NCBI GenBank assembly: GCA_017520425.1
Contig: JAFXFO010000017.1
Coordinates: forward strand, 81,157-145,156
DNA length: 64,000 bases
Origin: Lachnospiraceae bacterium
GTDB taxonomy: Bacteria > Bacillota > Clostridia > Lachnospirales > Lachnospiraceae
Direction: 5' to 3'
Notes under the pieces: model-generated
The model's input: only the letters and a program-made list of their open reading frames with translations
Databases searched by the model: none
Told to the model about the DNA's origin: nothing
Program-made: the position numbers and the translations under genes
Shown here: positions 33,064 to 42,123 of the stretch, piece by piece
Layout of the letters: every line of letters starts with the position of its first letter
Position numbering within the stretch: the first letter of the stretch is position 1

Positions 33064-33915
33064 CTATAGAGAAAAGTGTTCAAAAAAATCGTTTGATCGC
33101 TGAGAAGTGGATTGTAAGTTTAGTAAGTAAGCGATGACCTCAGCGGAAGCATCTTGTAAATGGTCGATTAGGGCAGGGATGTGGGCCGTTTCGAAGGCGC
33201 CGGCCTGCTCTAAAATTTGGATGTAGACCGGTTCGTCTTGGCAGTACCCGGGTAAAAGATCCCATGTGATGGTATGTTCCTCTGCTTTTGCGCCCCAGGG
33301 CATATGGTCTGCCAGATAAGCCTGCAAAAGTTCCCTCAAATGTTCGGTCAGATGCATGGAATAACGCAGGCGCTTAAAAGCCAAAGTCAGCTTGCCGGTG
33401 CGTTTCTTTTTTAAGAATAAGGGCAGCTGGGTGCTGTATACGTCGTCATCATTGAACCAGCCGTAGAAAACCGGTTCGAAGCCGTGATTGTCTTCCAAGG
33501 TCAGGAATTCTTCCAAGGCAGTATCGAAATCAGCCAGCCAAGCCTTGTGGGTATCGCAGCTACCTGCCAAATGGGGCTGCAATAAATCCGTATTCTTTAG
33601 GATGGTTACGGCGGCGCCCAGCATCTCCGAAAGTCCTTCTTTGCCGGAAGTATCATTCATGATGTGAATCCGCTGCAGATTTTCACAATCTAAAAATACC
33701 TTTTTGCCTAGAGTGATATTGCGTGCCGGAAGATATAGGTCTGTCAGATTATGCATATGGGCAAAGGCCCAGTCGCCGATGCTTTCAAGGGTCATGGGCA
33801 GTTTCAGGCTTTCAATGGTTTTGCAGCTTAGGAAAGCTTTGGGTGCTATATGTAAATACGGCTCTTCCGCCAGGGAAACAAAGGCTTCCCGGCCGGTGTA
33901 TTTTTCGTAGGTCAT
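33064..33915 (-). CDS. leucine-rich repeat (BspA-type) protein
   Basis: A 283-residue protein without signal peptide. Residues about 20-95 form three to four LRR_5 (BspA-type) repeats: IAPKAFLSCKTIESLKLPMTLESIGDWAFAHMHNLTDLYLP and ITLGKKVFLDCENLQRIHI. The C-terminal two thirds are helical and unrecognised (FYGWFNDDDVYSTQLPLF, LRYSMHLTEHLRELLQAYL). BspA repeats usually mediate protein contacts on the surface. The lack of an export signal here suggests a cytoplasmic scaffold or a protein fused to an unknown helical domain. It is the next gene upstream of luxS on the minus strand, separated by the palindrome. Confidence 0.75.
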   Translation of the reverse strand: MTYEKYTGREAFVSLAEEPYLHIAPKAFLSCKTIESLKLPMTLESIGDWAFAHMHNLTDLYLPARNITLGKKVFLDCENLQRIHIMNDTSGKEGLSEMLGAAVTILKNTDLLQPHLAGSCDTHKAWLADFDTALEEFLTLEDNHGFEPVFYGWFNDDDVYSTQLPLFLKKKRTGKLTLAFKRLRYSMHLTEHLRELLQAYLADHMPWGAKAEEHTITWDLLPGYCQDEPVYIQILEQAGAFETAHIPALIDHLQDASAEVIAYLLNLQSTSQRSNDFFEHFSL

Positions 33916-34008
33916 AAAGGATACGCTCCTGAATGGTAGTCAAGATATTAGTAATAAGCTGATTGTATACAGCGGGTGAATGCTTGTCAATAAAAAGGTG
34001 GAAGCGAT

Positions 34009-34037
34009 TTGACAGCTGAAATTAACAATGCTATGAT
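34009..34037 (+). promoter_or_regulatory. promoter of YbaK-type gene
   Basis: A perfect TTGACA (34009-34014), a 17-base spacer and TATGAT (34032-34037), 61 bases before the ATG at 34098. Confidence 0.75.
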
Positions 34038-34097
34038 AGGGCAGAAGCTATGAAAAGAAAGACATAAGCTAAGGAATAGAAGCAAGGGAGCATTAAG

Positions 34098-34649
34098 ATG
34101 GAATTAATGAAAGGCAGACCCGCAGATTGTACCGGCAGGCTGGAAAGAGAAGTGGCAGTATATGATTTGCTGGATGAATTAGGAATCGAATATATGAGAG
34201 TGGACCATGAGGAGGCCAATACCATGGAGGCTTGTGAGGCGATAGATGGTGCACTGGGTACCGCTATGTGCAAAAACCTGTTCCTCTGTAATCGCCAGAA
34301 GACCGACTTTTACCTGCTGATGATGCCGGGGGACAAGCCTTTTAAGACCAAGGATTTGTCACAGCAGATTGGCAGTGCCAGACTGTCCTTTGCAGAGGCG
34401 GAGTTTATGGAGGAGTATTTGAATATTCTGCCGGGCTCGGTTTCGGTTATGGGACTGATGAATGATAAGGAGCACCATGTGCAGCTTCTGGTAGATAAGG
34501 AAGTGATGGAAGGAGAGGCCGTGGGTTGTCACCCTTGTGTGAATACCTCCAGCTTACGCTTAAGTATGACGGACTTACGGGAGAAATTTCTGCCTGCCGT
34601 GGCACATAAGCCTATTATGGTGGAGTTGCCGAGATACGCAGAACAATAA
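34098..34649 (+). CDS. YbaK/prolyl-tRNA editing domain protein
   Basis: A 183-residue single-domain protein of the YbaK/aminoacyl-tRNA deacylase family, close to stand-alone ProX-type proteins that clear mischarged Ala-tRNA(Pro). Family features: YDLLDELGIEYMRVDHEEA, AMCKNLFLCNRQKTDFYLLMMPGDKPFKTKDLS, RLSFAEAEFMEEYLNILPGSVSVMGL and VGCHPCVNTSSLRL. It has AGGGAG at the right distance from the start. It stands as a single gene between its own promoter and the yegP promoter. The exact tRNA substrate is inferred from the family only. Confidence 0.88.
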   Translation: MELMKGRPADCTGRLEREVAVYDLLDELGIEYMRVDHEEANTMEACEAIDGALGTAMCKNLFLCNRQKTDFYLLMMPGDKPFKTKDLSQQIGSARLSFAEAEFMEEYLNILPGSVSVMGLMNDKEHHVQLLVDKEVMEGEAVGCHPCVNTSSLRLSMTDLREKFLPAVAHKPIMVELPRYAEQ

Positions 34650-34684
34650 CCCTGCGAATTCCGTAAGAAACTTGTCGGATAATC

Positions 34685-34713
34685 TTGAAATTTTCAGACA
34701 AAAAAGGTATAAT
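34685..34713 (+). promoter_or_regulatory. promoter of yegP-like gene
   Basis: TTGAAA (34685-34690), 17 bases, perfect TATAAT (34708-34713). The ATG follows at 34766 behind AGGAGGG. Confidence 0.8.
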
Positions 34714-34765
34714 TATCATAACTTAATTTCGATAAAGTAATATATTACATAGGAGGGTTTACGAA

Positions 34766-35137
34766 ATGGGTAAGTTTGTTGTAAAAGAGACAAAGACCGG
34801 TATTAAGTTTGATTTAAAGGCAGGCAATGGCGAAGTGATTGCTACTTCTGAAGTATATTCTTCTAAGAGCGGTTGCATGAACGGTATCGAATCTGTTAAG
34901 AAGAATTCTGTAGCAGCAGCTATCGAAGATCAGACTGTAGAAGGATTTGCTACTGAGAAGAATCCTAAGTTTGAAGTTTATACTGACAAGGCTGGCGAAT
35001 TCAGATTCCGCTTAAAGGCTTCCAATGGTCAGATTATCGCTACCGGCGAAGGCTACAAGTCAAAGTCAGGCTGCATGAACGGTATTGAATCCGTAAAGAA
35101 GAACGCACCTGATGCAGAGGTTGTTGAAGCAGAATAA
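34766..35137 (+). CDS. YegP-family (DUF1508) duplicated-domain protein
   Basis: A 123-residue protein made of two DUF1508 repeats, each ending in the nearly identical SKSGCMNGIESVKKN. The first is KFDLKAGNGEVIATSE and the second RFRLKASNGQIIATGE. YegP-like proteins are small stable dimers of unknown function, often abundant. The strong promoter, AGGAGG site, codon bias (AAG, GAA, GGT) and clean terminator suggest high expression. Each repeat is about 60 residues, and the inter-repeat linker (TEKNPKFEVYTDKAG) is short. It is a monocistronic gene. Confidence 0.93.
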   Translation: MGKFVVKETKTGIKFDLKAGNGEVIATSEVYSSKSGCMNGIESVKKNSVAAAIEDQTVEGFATEKNPKFEVYTDKAGEFRFRLKASNGQIIATGEGYKSKSGCMNGIESVKKNAPDAEVVEAE

Positions 35138-35151
35138 TAAGTGATTATGAA

Positions 35152-35183
35152 GGCTCCTTGCATAAGGCAGGGAGCCTTTTTTT
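35152..35183 (+). terminator. terminator after yegP-like gene
   Basis: GGCTCCTTGC (35152-35161) pairs with GCAGGGAGCC (35167-35176, one G-U) and is followed by seven T. Confidence 0.92.
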
Positions 35184-35195
35184 GAGGAATGTAAC

Positions 35196-36050
35196 ATGCT
35201 TTACTTATCAAGTTTTCAGTTTCCGGATATTGAGGAAGAATATGATTTTATGTTTCGTATGAAGCGGACCTGCTATGATACGGTCTACCCATTTCAGATT
35301 CTCTCCAAGCATGGACTTAGGAGGTTGGACTTCGAACCGGTGACTATTTTGTACGGCGGCAATGGTTCCGGCAAGACCACGGCACTGAATGTTATAGCAG
35401 AAAAGTTGGGACTACAAAGGGACAGCTTGTACAATCGCAGCAACTTTTTTGAAGATTACACCCGTATGTGCCGGGTTGATACAGAGAATAAAATACCTCG
35501 GGAAAGTGCGATTATCACCAGTGATGATGTGTTTGACTTTATGTTAAATCTGCGTAGTATGAACGAGGGCATCAATCAAAAGCGGGAGGAGCTTTTTGAG
35601 GAGTATCAGGAGCTGAAGCATAAGAGCTTCCGGATGAATTCCCTGGAGGATTATGACCAATTAAAACGGGTCATCAGTGCCCGCAGCAAGACCCAGTCTA
35701 AGTTCGTACGTGCGAACCTGGCAGACAATGTGCGGGAGCATTCCAACGGAGAAAGTGCCTTTTTGTATTTCGGAGAGAAGATAAAGGAGAATGCCCTATA
35801 TCTGTTGGACGAGCCGGAAAACAGTCTGTCACCGGCAAAACAACAGGAGTTACTTAAATTTCTGGAGGATTCGGCCCGGTTTTTCGGATGTCAGTTTGTG
35901 ATAGCAACCCACTCGCCTTTCTTACTATCCATGCGTGGTGCCAAGATTTATGATTTGGATGAGGAGCCGGTGGATGTGAAGCGATGGACGGAACTGAAAA
36001 ATGTGAGGGAATATTATGAATTTTTCATGAGCCATGAGAGCGAGTTTTAG
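35196..36050 (+). CDS. AAA-family ATPase (SMC/RecF-like fold)
   Basis: A 284-residue ATPase. Walker A is YGGNGSGKTTALN (about residues 53-65). The ABC-type signature is REHSNGESAF. Walker B is YLLDEPENSLSP, and the switch His is FVIATHSPFLLS. This is the AAA_21/AAA_23 type found in DNA-repair-like and toxin-antitoxin-like proteins. No coiled-coil arm and no nuclease partner are seen, so it is a stand-alone ATPase. GAGGA precedes the start. The esterase ribosome site lies about 95 bases after its stop. The function is unknown. Confidence 0.85.
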   Translation: MLYLSSFQFPDIEEEYDFMFRMKRTCYDTVYPFQILSKHGLRRLDFEPVTILYGGNGSGKTTALNVIAEKLGLQRDSLYNRSNFFEDYTRMCRVDTENKIPRESAIITSDDVFDFMLNLRSMNEGINQKREELFEEYQELKHKSFRMNSLEDYDQLKRVISARSKTQSKFVRANLADNVREHSNGESAFLYFGEKIKENALYLLDEPENSLSPAKQQELLKFLEDSARFFGCQFVIATHSPFLLSMRGAKIYDLDEEPVDVKRWTELKNVREYYEFFMSHESEF

Positions 36051-36159
36051 TAGACTTATTAGGAGATTTGGTAGTAAAATAGATAGGAAAGCAGTTGGCC
36101 GTAAAGGGGTGACGGCAAAGTCATTAATCAGAAATAAGAAAGATATGAGGAGGAACAAC

Positions 36160-36960
36160 ATGTCAACAAATTATGAAGCACCAAAGGGATATGATGAAGT
36201 ACAGGATGGGGTAAGATACAGTGAAATACAGGTGATTGAATACCCTTCCAAAACCACAGGAACTGTACGTAAGGCAAATTTACTTTTGCCCTTAGACTAT
36301 ACACCGGAAAAGAAGTACCCGGTTCTTTATCTGCTCCACGGTATCGGAGGCGATCACAATGAGTGGTTGGGCGGCGATCCTGCTACCGTAATGAGCAATC
36401 TGTGGGCCAAGGGAGAAGCTAAGGACATGATTGTGGTAATCCCCAATGTTCGTGCCAGAGCCAATGATGAGGGCAATCCGGCGGATATCTTTACCCCCAA
36501 TCATTTTAAGGCATTTGACAACTTTATTAACGACTTAACAAACGATTTGAAACCGTACATAGAAGCAAATTATTCTGTAGCAGAGGGCAGAGAAAATACC
36601 GCTATCGCAGGACTTTCCATGGGTGGACGTACCTCTCTGTATATCGGCTTCACTTTGCCTGAGACCTATGGTTATATCGGAGCTTTCTGTCCTGCTCCCG
36701 GAGTTTTAAGCTACAGCAATATTATGAATGCGGAGGACGGACTCTTTACCCGTGAAAACTTCACCCTTCCCAAGGAGCTGAAGACCTTGGTAATGATTGT
36801 GGAGGGAGCTACCGATGAAGTTGTAAAGATTTGGCCTTCAACCTACCATCAGGCATTGGTGGACAATGATGTGGACCATATCTATTATGTAACCGAAGGC
36901 GGCCACGATTTCACGGTTTGGAAGCATGGCTTGTACAATTTTGCAAAGAGGATATTCTAG
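36160..36960 (+). CDS. alpha/beta-hydrolase esterase (esterase D / CE1-like)
   Basis: A 266-residue hydrolase resembling acetyl-xylan or feruloyl esterases of the putative esterase family. The oxyanion region is YLLHGIGGDHNEWLGGD. The nucleophile elbow is AGLSMGGRTSLY, the acid region is VEGATDEVVK, and the His is in EGGHDFTVWKHGL. There is no signal peptide, so it is cytoplasmic. It may act on acylated oligosaccharides taken into the cell or detoxify esters. The start at 36160 has AGGAGG upstream. The longer frame from 36034 overlaps the ATPase gene and has no family match. Confidence 0.88.
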   Translation: MSTNYEAPKGYDEVQDGVRYSEIQVIEYPSKTTGTVRKANLLLPLDYTPEKKYPVLYLLHGIGGDHNEWLGGDPATVMSNLWAKGEAKDMIVVIPNVRARANDEGNPADIFTPNHFKAFDNFINDLTNDLKPYIEANYSVAEGRENTAIAGLSMGGRTSLYIGFTLPETYGYIGAFCPAPGVLSYSNIMNAEDGLFTRENFTLPKELKTLVMIVEGATDEVVKIWPSTYHQALVDNDVDHIYYVTEGGHDFTVWKHGLYNFAKRIF

Positions 36961-37000
36961 TGACTTAAGGGATGCAAAGGAGCATGGAGGTGTATAGGGG

Positions 37001-37882
37001 ATGTTACAAAAGAAGGAAAAAGGGGAAATAACAGAAGCAAAAGCAAAGGTTTTGGCAAAGATATTACTGGCGGTATTTTTCATGGTACTTTCCATTTTTG
37101 TGTTGGCATATGAGGTGCCGCGAACCAAGTATGTGCAATCTACGGTGGAAAGTCTGGAAACCAGCAGGACCAAGATTATGGAGTTTTCCGGTGCAACCAT
37201 TGCTACTTCTCTGGCGATTACGGCACTACCGGATGATTTTGGTACACCTTTGGCTGATACACTGGCGGATATGAATATGTATTTTATATTTATCTTTGCG
37301 GTTCTCTTCGTGGAGAAGCTATTGGTAGTGGAAGGGGTGAAATTCTCCTTTGCGTGGATAATACCCATTGCCTTGGGGCTTTACATATTGGGCACATTGA
37401 TTACCAAGGATTCCATAAAATTGTTCGCGAAAAAGCTTTTAATCTTCGGAATGGCGGTAGTTTTTGTGATTCCGGTGAGTACCCATTTTACGGAAAAAGT
37501 GTGTGCGGATTATCTGGTTTATGTGGATGATACTATTGCGGAAGCCAATGACGGAGCTCAAAAGGTCAATGAAATCATGGCTACTGAAGAGGAGGAAACC
37601 ACCATTTTTGATAAATTATCCGCCGCTTTCAAGACTGCCATGAGCGGTATGAATGACTTGATGGAATATTTTGAAAATGTAATAAAGAAATTTATCAATT
37701 CCATCGCCATTATGCTGGTAACAAGCTTTGTAATGCCGTTATTTATATTAATCATTTTCCGATGGTTAATTAAAGAGTTGTTCTCGTTGAATTTATCCCT
37801 TCCTCAGGTGAAGATTTTGCTTCCGGGGAAAAACAAAGGAGAGAAAGCAGCTTCTGACCTGCCGCAAAAGGAGGAAGCGTAA
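37001..37882 (+). CDS. polytopic membrane protein, unknown function
   Basis: A 293-residue membrane protein. It has an N-terminal helix, an outer loop of about 50 residues (PRTKYVQSTVESLETSRTKI), three clustered helices (residues about 90-160), a second outer region rich in acidic and Thr residues, and a final helix (IAIMLVTSFVMPLFILIIF) followed by a basic cytoplasmic tail. The general plan recalls chemoreceptor-like or transport accessory proteins, but no family is recognised. It overlaps the next gene by one base (TAATG), so the two products are probably partners. Confidence 0.7.
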   Translation: MLQKKEKGEITEAKAKVLAKILLAVFFMVLSIFVLAYEVPRTKYVQSTVESLETSRTKIMEFSGATIATSLAITALPDDFGTPLADTLADMNMYFIFIFAVLFVEKLLVVEGVKFSFAWIIPIALGLYILGTLITKDSIKLFAKKLLIFGMAVVFVIPVSTHFTEKVCADYLVYVDDTIAEANDGAQKVNEIMATEEEETTIFDKLSAAFKTAMSGMNDLMEYFENVIKKFINSIAIMLVTSFVMPLFILIIFRWLIKELFSLNLSLPQVKILLPGKNKGEKAASDLPQKEEA

Positions 37883-38571
37883 TGAAGAAGAAAATATTGA
37901 TTGGTGCTTCCGCACTTTTGTTACTGGCCAGTCTGGTGATCCTGATTTGGGGGATTTGTAATCGTCGTACTTTGTTTCAGGAGCCCTATGATGACGGAGT
38001 GACGCAGGTTGATTTGAATACCATTTATCTGGGAGACAGTGGAGTAGAGGTAAATTTTGCAGAGGTCCTGTTGGGGAAGCAGAACGAGACCAGAAAGCTG
38101 ATTGTCAGTACCCAGGAAGCCTCCATATCCATAGAGCTTACGGATAGCCTGATTAATAAGCTGGACTTTGATTTCCTGAAGAAGACCCAAAAGATCAGCT
38201 ATACGGGAAAAGGTTATTTTGTGGTGGATTTGGACAACCTGAATGCAGGTAGCATCGTACAGGATAATGAAAAGAAGATCGTCACTATTCGAATCAGACA
38301 TGCCTATTTGCAGGCATTGGAGATTGACCCCAACCAAATCGTAGTGGGGGATGTGAGAGAAACCTTGCTGGCAAGAGGAGATATCAAGATATCCATGGCT
38401 GACTATAAGGAAATCGAAAAGGAAATAGTCAAGCGTATGAGAGCGAAATTCGATACCTCCGAGCAGGGGCAGATAGCAGATGCTACTGCACTGCAGATGG
38501 TGAAGGAGATTTATGAGCCTGTGATTAAGGCCATTGATAATGATTTTAGTGTGGTTGTGGAGTTTAGGTAG
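37882..38571 (+). CDS. single-pass membrane protein, DUF4230-like
   Basis: A 229-residue protein. An N-terminal membrane helix (LIGASALLLLASLVILIWGI) is followed by an extracytoplasmic domain of about 200 residues. The pattern fits DUF4230: a beta-rich part ending KKIVTIRIRHAYLQALEIDPNQIVVGD, then helices IEKEIVKRMRAKFD. The resemblance is moderate. It is translationally coupled to the upstream polytopic protein. A role as an envelope-facing partner is inferred from the coupling alone. A receiver protein and a sensor kinase follow on the same strand and may respond to the same stimulus. Confidence 0.6.
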   Translation: MKKKILIGASALLLLASLVILIWGICNRRTLFQEPYDDGVTQVDLNTIYLGDSGVEVNFAEVLLGKQNETRKLIVSTQEASISIELTDSLINKLDFDFLKKTQKISYTGKGYFVVDLDNLNAGSIVQDNEKKIVTIRIRHAYLQALEIDPNQIVVGDVRETLLARGDIKISMADYKEIEKEIVKRMRAKFDTSEQGQIADATALQMVKEIYEPVIKAIDNDFSVVVEFR

Positions 38572-38594
38572 CATAGGTGTATGGGAGGTTAATC

Positions 38595-39398
38595 ATGAAG
38601 TACAAATTATTACTAGCAGGAAAAAATCAGGTGATTATTGATGATTTCTTTTATGTTATGAATGAAGAGTTTGAATGTGTTACTACGTCCATTCGAGGAA
38701 ATGATGTGGTCAATCATATCAGGTATTTTCAGCCGGATGCTTTTGTGTATTGTATTACACAGGAAAACCGGGAAAGTATAACGAAGCTGATTACGGCATT
38801 GGAAAGTGTGGAGCGAAAGAAACTGAATTTGATACTGATTGGGGATAGTGCTTCCTGCGGTGAGTTCATACAGATAAAGCCTGAATTGGTTAGTCTTACC
38901 CTGTTGAAGCCTATAACAGCCGGCACAATTAAGCAACAGATTACCAAGTTTTTAAGTGAGAAAAAAGCAGAGGAAGAAGCACAGGAGTTGTTGAAAAAGG
39001 CAGAGGCAGAAAAACTGCAGGCTAATGAGCCGGAACCTTTGAAGCATGTATTAGTCATTGATGACGACCCCATTATGCTTAGACTGATTAAGGAAGAATT
39101 GAAGGAGCATTATAACGTAGCCACGGCTATCAGCGGTAAGATTGCACTGAATTTCCTGCAGAAAAAGAAAACCGATCTGATTTTACTGGATTACGAAATG
39201 CCGGAAGAAAACGGTCCTGCCGTTTTGGAAAAAATACGTAAATCAGAAGAATTAAGAAATATACCGGTAGTCTTTTTAACCGGAATCAATGATAGAGAAA
39301 AAATCAAGCAGGTTTTATCATTGAAGCCCCAGGGATATTTATTGAAACCGATTGAACATGATAAGCTGATTCAGACCATACAGCAGGTTATCGGATAA
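38595..39398 (+). CDS. response regulator with pseudo-receiver plus receiver domain
   Basis: A 267-residue protein without DNA-binding domain. Residues 2-120 form a receiver-like fold (LLLAGKNQVIIDDFFYVM) that lacks the phosphorylated Asp. A Lys/Glu-rich helix links it to a standard receiver (residues about 150-267): HVLVIDDDPIMLRLI, then LILLDYEMPEENG with acceptor Asp199, and PVVFLTGINDREKI with the switch Thr and LLKPIEHDK Lys. The start at 38595 has GGGAGG. It stands 15 bases before the hybrid kinase and is its likely partner. It may transmit the signal by protein contact, since it has no output domain. Confidence 0.85.
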   Translation: MKYKLLLAGKNQVIIDDFFYVMNEEFECVTTSIRGNDVVNHIRYFQPDAFVYCITQENRESITKLITALESVERKKLNLILIGDSASCGEFIQIKPELVSLTLLKPITAGTIKQQITKFLSEKKAEEEAQELLKKAEAEKLQANEPEPLKHVLVIDDDPIMLRLIKEELKEHYNVATAISGKIALNFLQKKKTDLILLDYEMPEENGPAVLEKIRKSEELRNIPVVFLTGINDREKIKQVLSLKPQGYLLKPIEHDKLIQTIQQVIG

Positions 39399-39413
39399 GC
39401 GGAGGGAATACAT

Positions 39414-42101
39414 ATGGCAGAGGAAGATTTAAGATTAACAGACCTGATAAGTGTTGATACATTACAGCTGATTCAAGATACCTTTTGTGATATGTGTAAC
39501 ATTGCTATAGGAATCACGGATGAGAATGGTGTAATGGTTACGGAAGGAGCCATGGCATCGGACTTCTGTCAGAATTATAATAAAAAATCACCCATTGGCA
39601 GGAAACGTTGTGAGCAATGTGACAAGTATGGTGGGGAATTGGCCTTGGAAAAGGGAATGTCGGTAACCTATCACTGTCATGCAGGATTGGTGGATTTTGC
39701 CGCGCCTATTATGGCACATGGCAAGAAAATAGGACATATTAATGGTGGGCAGGTTCGCACAGAAGAGCTGGATGAAAGGAAATTACGTCAAATAGCGAAA
39801 GAGATTGAGGTGGATCCTGATGGTTATGTGGAAGCTGCCAAGAAGATTCGTTATATAGAGAGGGATGAATTAGAGAAAGTTACAGGCTTTTTATATCAAA
39901 TGTCCGGAATTATTTCAGAGATGGCATACGATCGGTATTCTCTGATTCAGGCCTATGAAGAGGTAGAGCGGGCGGCACAGATGAAGTCGGACTTTCTGGC
40001 TAATATGAGTCATGAAATCAGAACGCCCATGAATGCAGTAATCGGTATGGCTGAGATGGCTCTCAGAGAGGATTTGCCTTCTGCTGCAAGAGGGTATGTG
40101 AGTCAGATTATTTCTTCCGGAAAGACGCTGTTAACCATTATCAATGATATTCTGGATTTTTCAAAAATAGATGCCGGTAGAATGGATATTGAGGAAGAAG
40201 AATACGAGCCCATGTCTTTGGTAAATGACGTGGCGAATATTGTAAATACCCGAATTGGTGAAAAGGATGTAGAACTGATTCTGGATATTGCACCGAATTT
40301 ACCGCGCAAGCTACTGGGAGATATTAACCGATTAAAGCAGGTCATTATAAATCTGGCAAATAATGCTGTGAAGTTTACACGAAAAGGTCAGGTGGTGCTG
40401 AAGGTAGGATTTCGGAAGATATTGAAGGACGAAATCCGACTGGAAATCTCCGTACAGGATACGGGAATCGGTATCAAAGAGGAAGATATGCAAAGGCTGT
40501 TTGAAGCATTTCAGCAGTTAGACAGCAAGCGCAATCGTAATATCGAAGGCACCGGTTTGGGACTGGCTATATCTCATAGAATCGTTTCTCTTATGGGTGG
40601 CGAAATCTGGGTAGAAAGTGAGTATGAAAAGGGTAGTACCTTTTCGTTCTGGATTCCCCAAAAGATTTTTGATGAGAAGCCTTCTATCGTGGTAAAAGAG
40701 AAGGAGAACATATCGGCAGCAGGACTGGTTGCTAACGGATTTTTAAGAACTCATATAGAGAAAGATATGGGTTATCTGGGAATTCCTTATTTTTCATTGG
40801 AGTCAGAGGAGGATTTGGAGATTATTGCAGAGAAAAACATACCATACTTCTTTGTGGGACAGGGTATGTTTTCACCTAAGGTAGAAGAGTTTGTAAAGAA
40901 GCATCCGGAAATCAAAACCATTTTGATGATTGATTTTAGAAATACGGTTAAGCTGAATATCAGCAATCTGATGATTGTAAAGAAGCCGGTGTATGTATTA
41001 AATATCGCTTCCATACTGAATGGTGAAGATGTGAATACCGGATTCGGGTGTTCCGGTAACGATAATTTTGACTTTATAGCGCCGGAAGCAGAAGTATTGA
41101 TTGTAGATGATAATGCCATCAATCTGACGGTAGCAGAAGGCTTGCTGGAACCCTTGCGCATGAAGATATCTACGGCCACCAGCGGAAAAGAAGCAGTAGA
41201 AATGATTTCAGAGAAGATGTATGATTTGATTTTCATGGATCATATGATGCCGGAAATCGATGGTGTGGAAACCACTCATATCATTCGACGGTTCCATAGA
41301 GAGTATGATGATGTACCTATCATAGCTTTAACAGCCAATGCCGTAAGCGGTACCAAGGAAATGTTTATCCGAGAGGGTATGAATGATTTTGTGGCAAAGC
41401 CGATTGAAATGCGAACCATACTTTCCAAGCTGAAGACTTGGTTGCCTAAGCATAAGATTAAGAAGGTTTATGAAGAAGCAAATGAAGAAACCGGTCAGCA
41501 GGAAATAAAAGCGGTTTTAATCGATGGTTTAGATACGGAAGCAGCCATGAGACTTCTTGGAACGGAGAAGCTGTTTTGGGCTGTATTAAAGGACTATTAT
41601 CAGGTGATTGAAAAGAAAGCAAAGCTGATTAAGCAGCTGGAGGAGGCTGAGGATTGGCACGGCTATACCATCGAAGTACATGCCCTGAAAAGTGCCTCCA
41701 AGCAGATAGGTGCTATGGAGTTGTCTGAAAAAGCCGCTCGTTTGGAGAAGGCAGGAAACGAAGAGGACGGAGAGCTGATTCATCAAAGTACCGATGAAAT
41801 GCTTAATCTGTATCTGAGTTATCTGGAAATCCTGAGGCCTTATTTCCCGGAGGAAAATAAGGAGGTAGAGCCCAGTAAAATCATGTCACATCCGGAGCTT
41901 ATGGGATACTTTGACAATATCCGTACCGCTATTGAAGAATTGGATTTTGATGCCATGGAGTATGTACTGGAGGTTATGTCAGAGTATAAATATGAGGGAC
42001 AGCACGCAGAGTATTTTGTACAGCTGAAAGAAGCTGTGGCCGAATATGATGTGGATAAATGTGAAGAAGTGATGCAGATGTGGGAAAAAGCGAGTTGCTG
42101 A
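39414..42101 (+). CDS. PocR-domain hybrid histidine kinase with receiver and Hpt domains
   Basis: An 895-residue cytoplasmic hybrid kinase. An N-terminal PocR ligand-binding domain (10-175) contains Cys-rich elements (RKRCEQCDKYGG, YHCHAGLVDFAAPI). The HisKA domain has NMSHEIRTPMN with His200, followed by the HATPase_c boxes (NLANNAVKF, DTGIGIKEED, GTGLGLAIS). A degenerate receiver-like region follows (about 430-550). A true receiver has EVLIVDDNAINL, FMDHMMPEIDG (Asp609) and FVAKPIE. An Hpt domain has VHALKSASKQIG (His756), and the C-terminal ~100 residues are helical. No membrane segment is visible, so it senses a soluble ligand, perhaps a small metabolite as in PocR. A phosphorelay His200-Asp609-His756 can be drawn. 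The receiver gene upstream is its neighbour. Confidence 0.9.
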   Translation: MAEEDLRLTDLISVDTLQLIQDTFCDMCNIAIGITDENGVMVTEGAMASDFCQNYNKKSPIGRKRCEQCDKYGGELALEKGMSVTYHCHAGLVDFAAPIMAHGKKIGHINGGQVRTEELDERKLRQIAKEIEVDPDGYVEAAKKIRYIERDELEKVTGFLYQMSGIISEMAYDRYSLIQAYEEVERAAQMKSDFLANMSHEIRTPMNAVIGMAEMALREDLPSAARGYVSQIISSGKTLLTIINDILDFSKIDAGRMDIEEEEYEPMSLVNDVANIVNTRIGEKDVELILDIAPNLPRKLLGDINRLKQVIINLANNAVKFTRKGQVVLKVGFRKILKDEIRLEISVQDTGIGIKEEDMQRLFEAFQQLDSKRNRNIEGTGLGLAISHRIVSLMGGEIWVESEYEKGSTFSFWIPQKIFDEKPSIVVKEKENISAAGLVANGFLRTHIEKDMGYLGIPYFSLESEEDLEIIAEKNIPYFFVGQGMFSPKVEEFVKKHPEIKTILMIDFRNTVKLNISNLMIVKKPVYVLNIASILNGEDVNTGFGCSGNDNFDFIAPEAEVLIVDDNAINLTVAEGLLEPLRMKISTATSGKEAVEMISEKMYDLIFMDHMMPEIDGVETTHIIRRFHREYDDVPIIALTANAVSGTKEMFIREGMNDFVAKPIEMRTILSKLKTWLPKHKIKKVYEEANEETGQQEIKAVLIDGLDTEAAMRLLGTEKLFWAVLKDYYQVIEKKAKLIKQLEEAEDWHGYTIEVHALKSASKQIGAMELSEKAARLEKAGNEEDGELIHQSTDEMLNLYLSYLEILRPYFPEENKEVEPSKIMSHPELMGYFDNIRTAIEELDFDAMEYVLEVMSEYKYEGQHAEYFVQLKEAVAEYDVDKCEEVMQMWEKASC

Positions 42102-42123
42102 TAGTTCGCTGAAAACAATACAA

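Noticed and set aside
36034-36159. 42-codon extension of the esterase
   Set aside because: It overlaps the end of the ATPase gene, is very basic and lacks a family match; AGGAGG precedes 36160.
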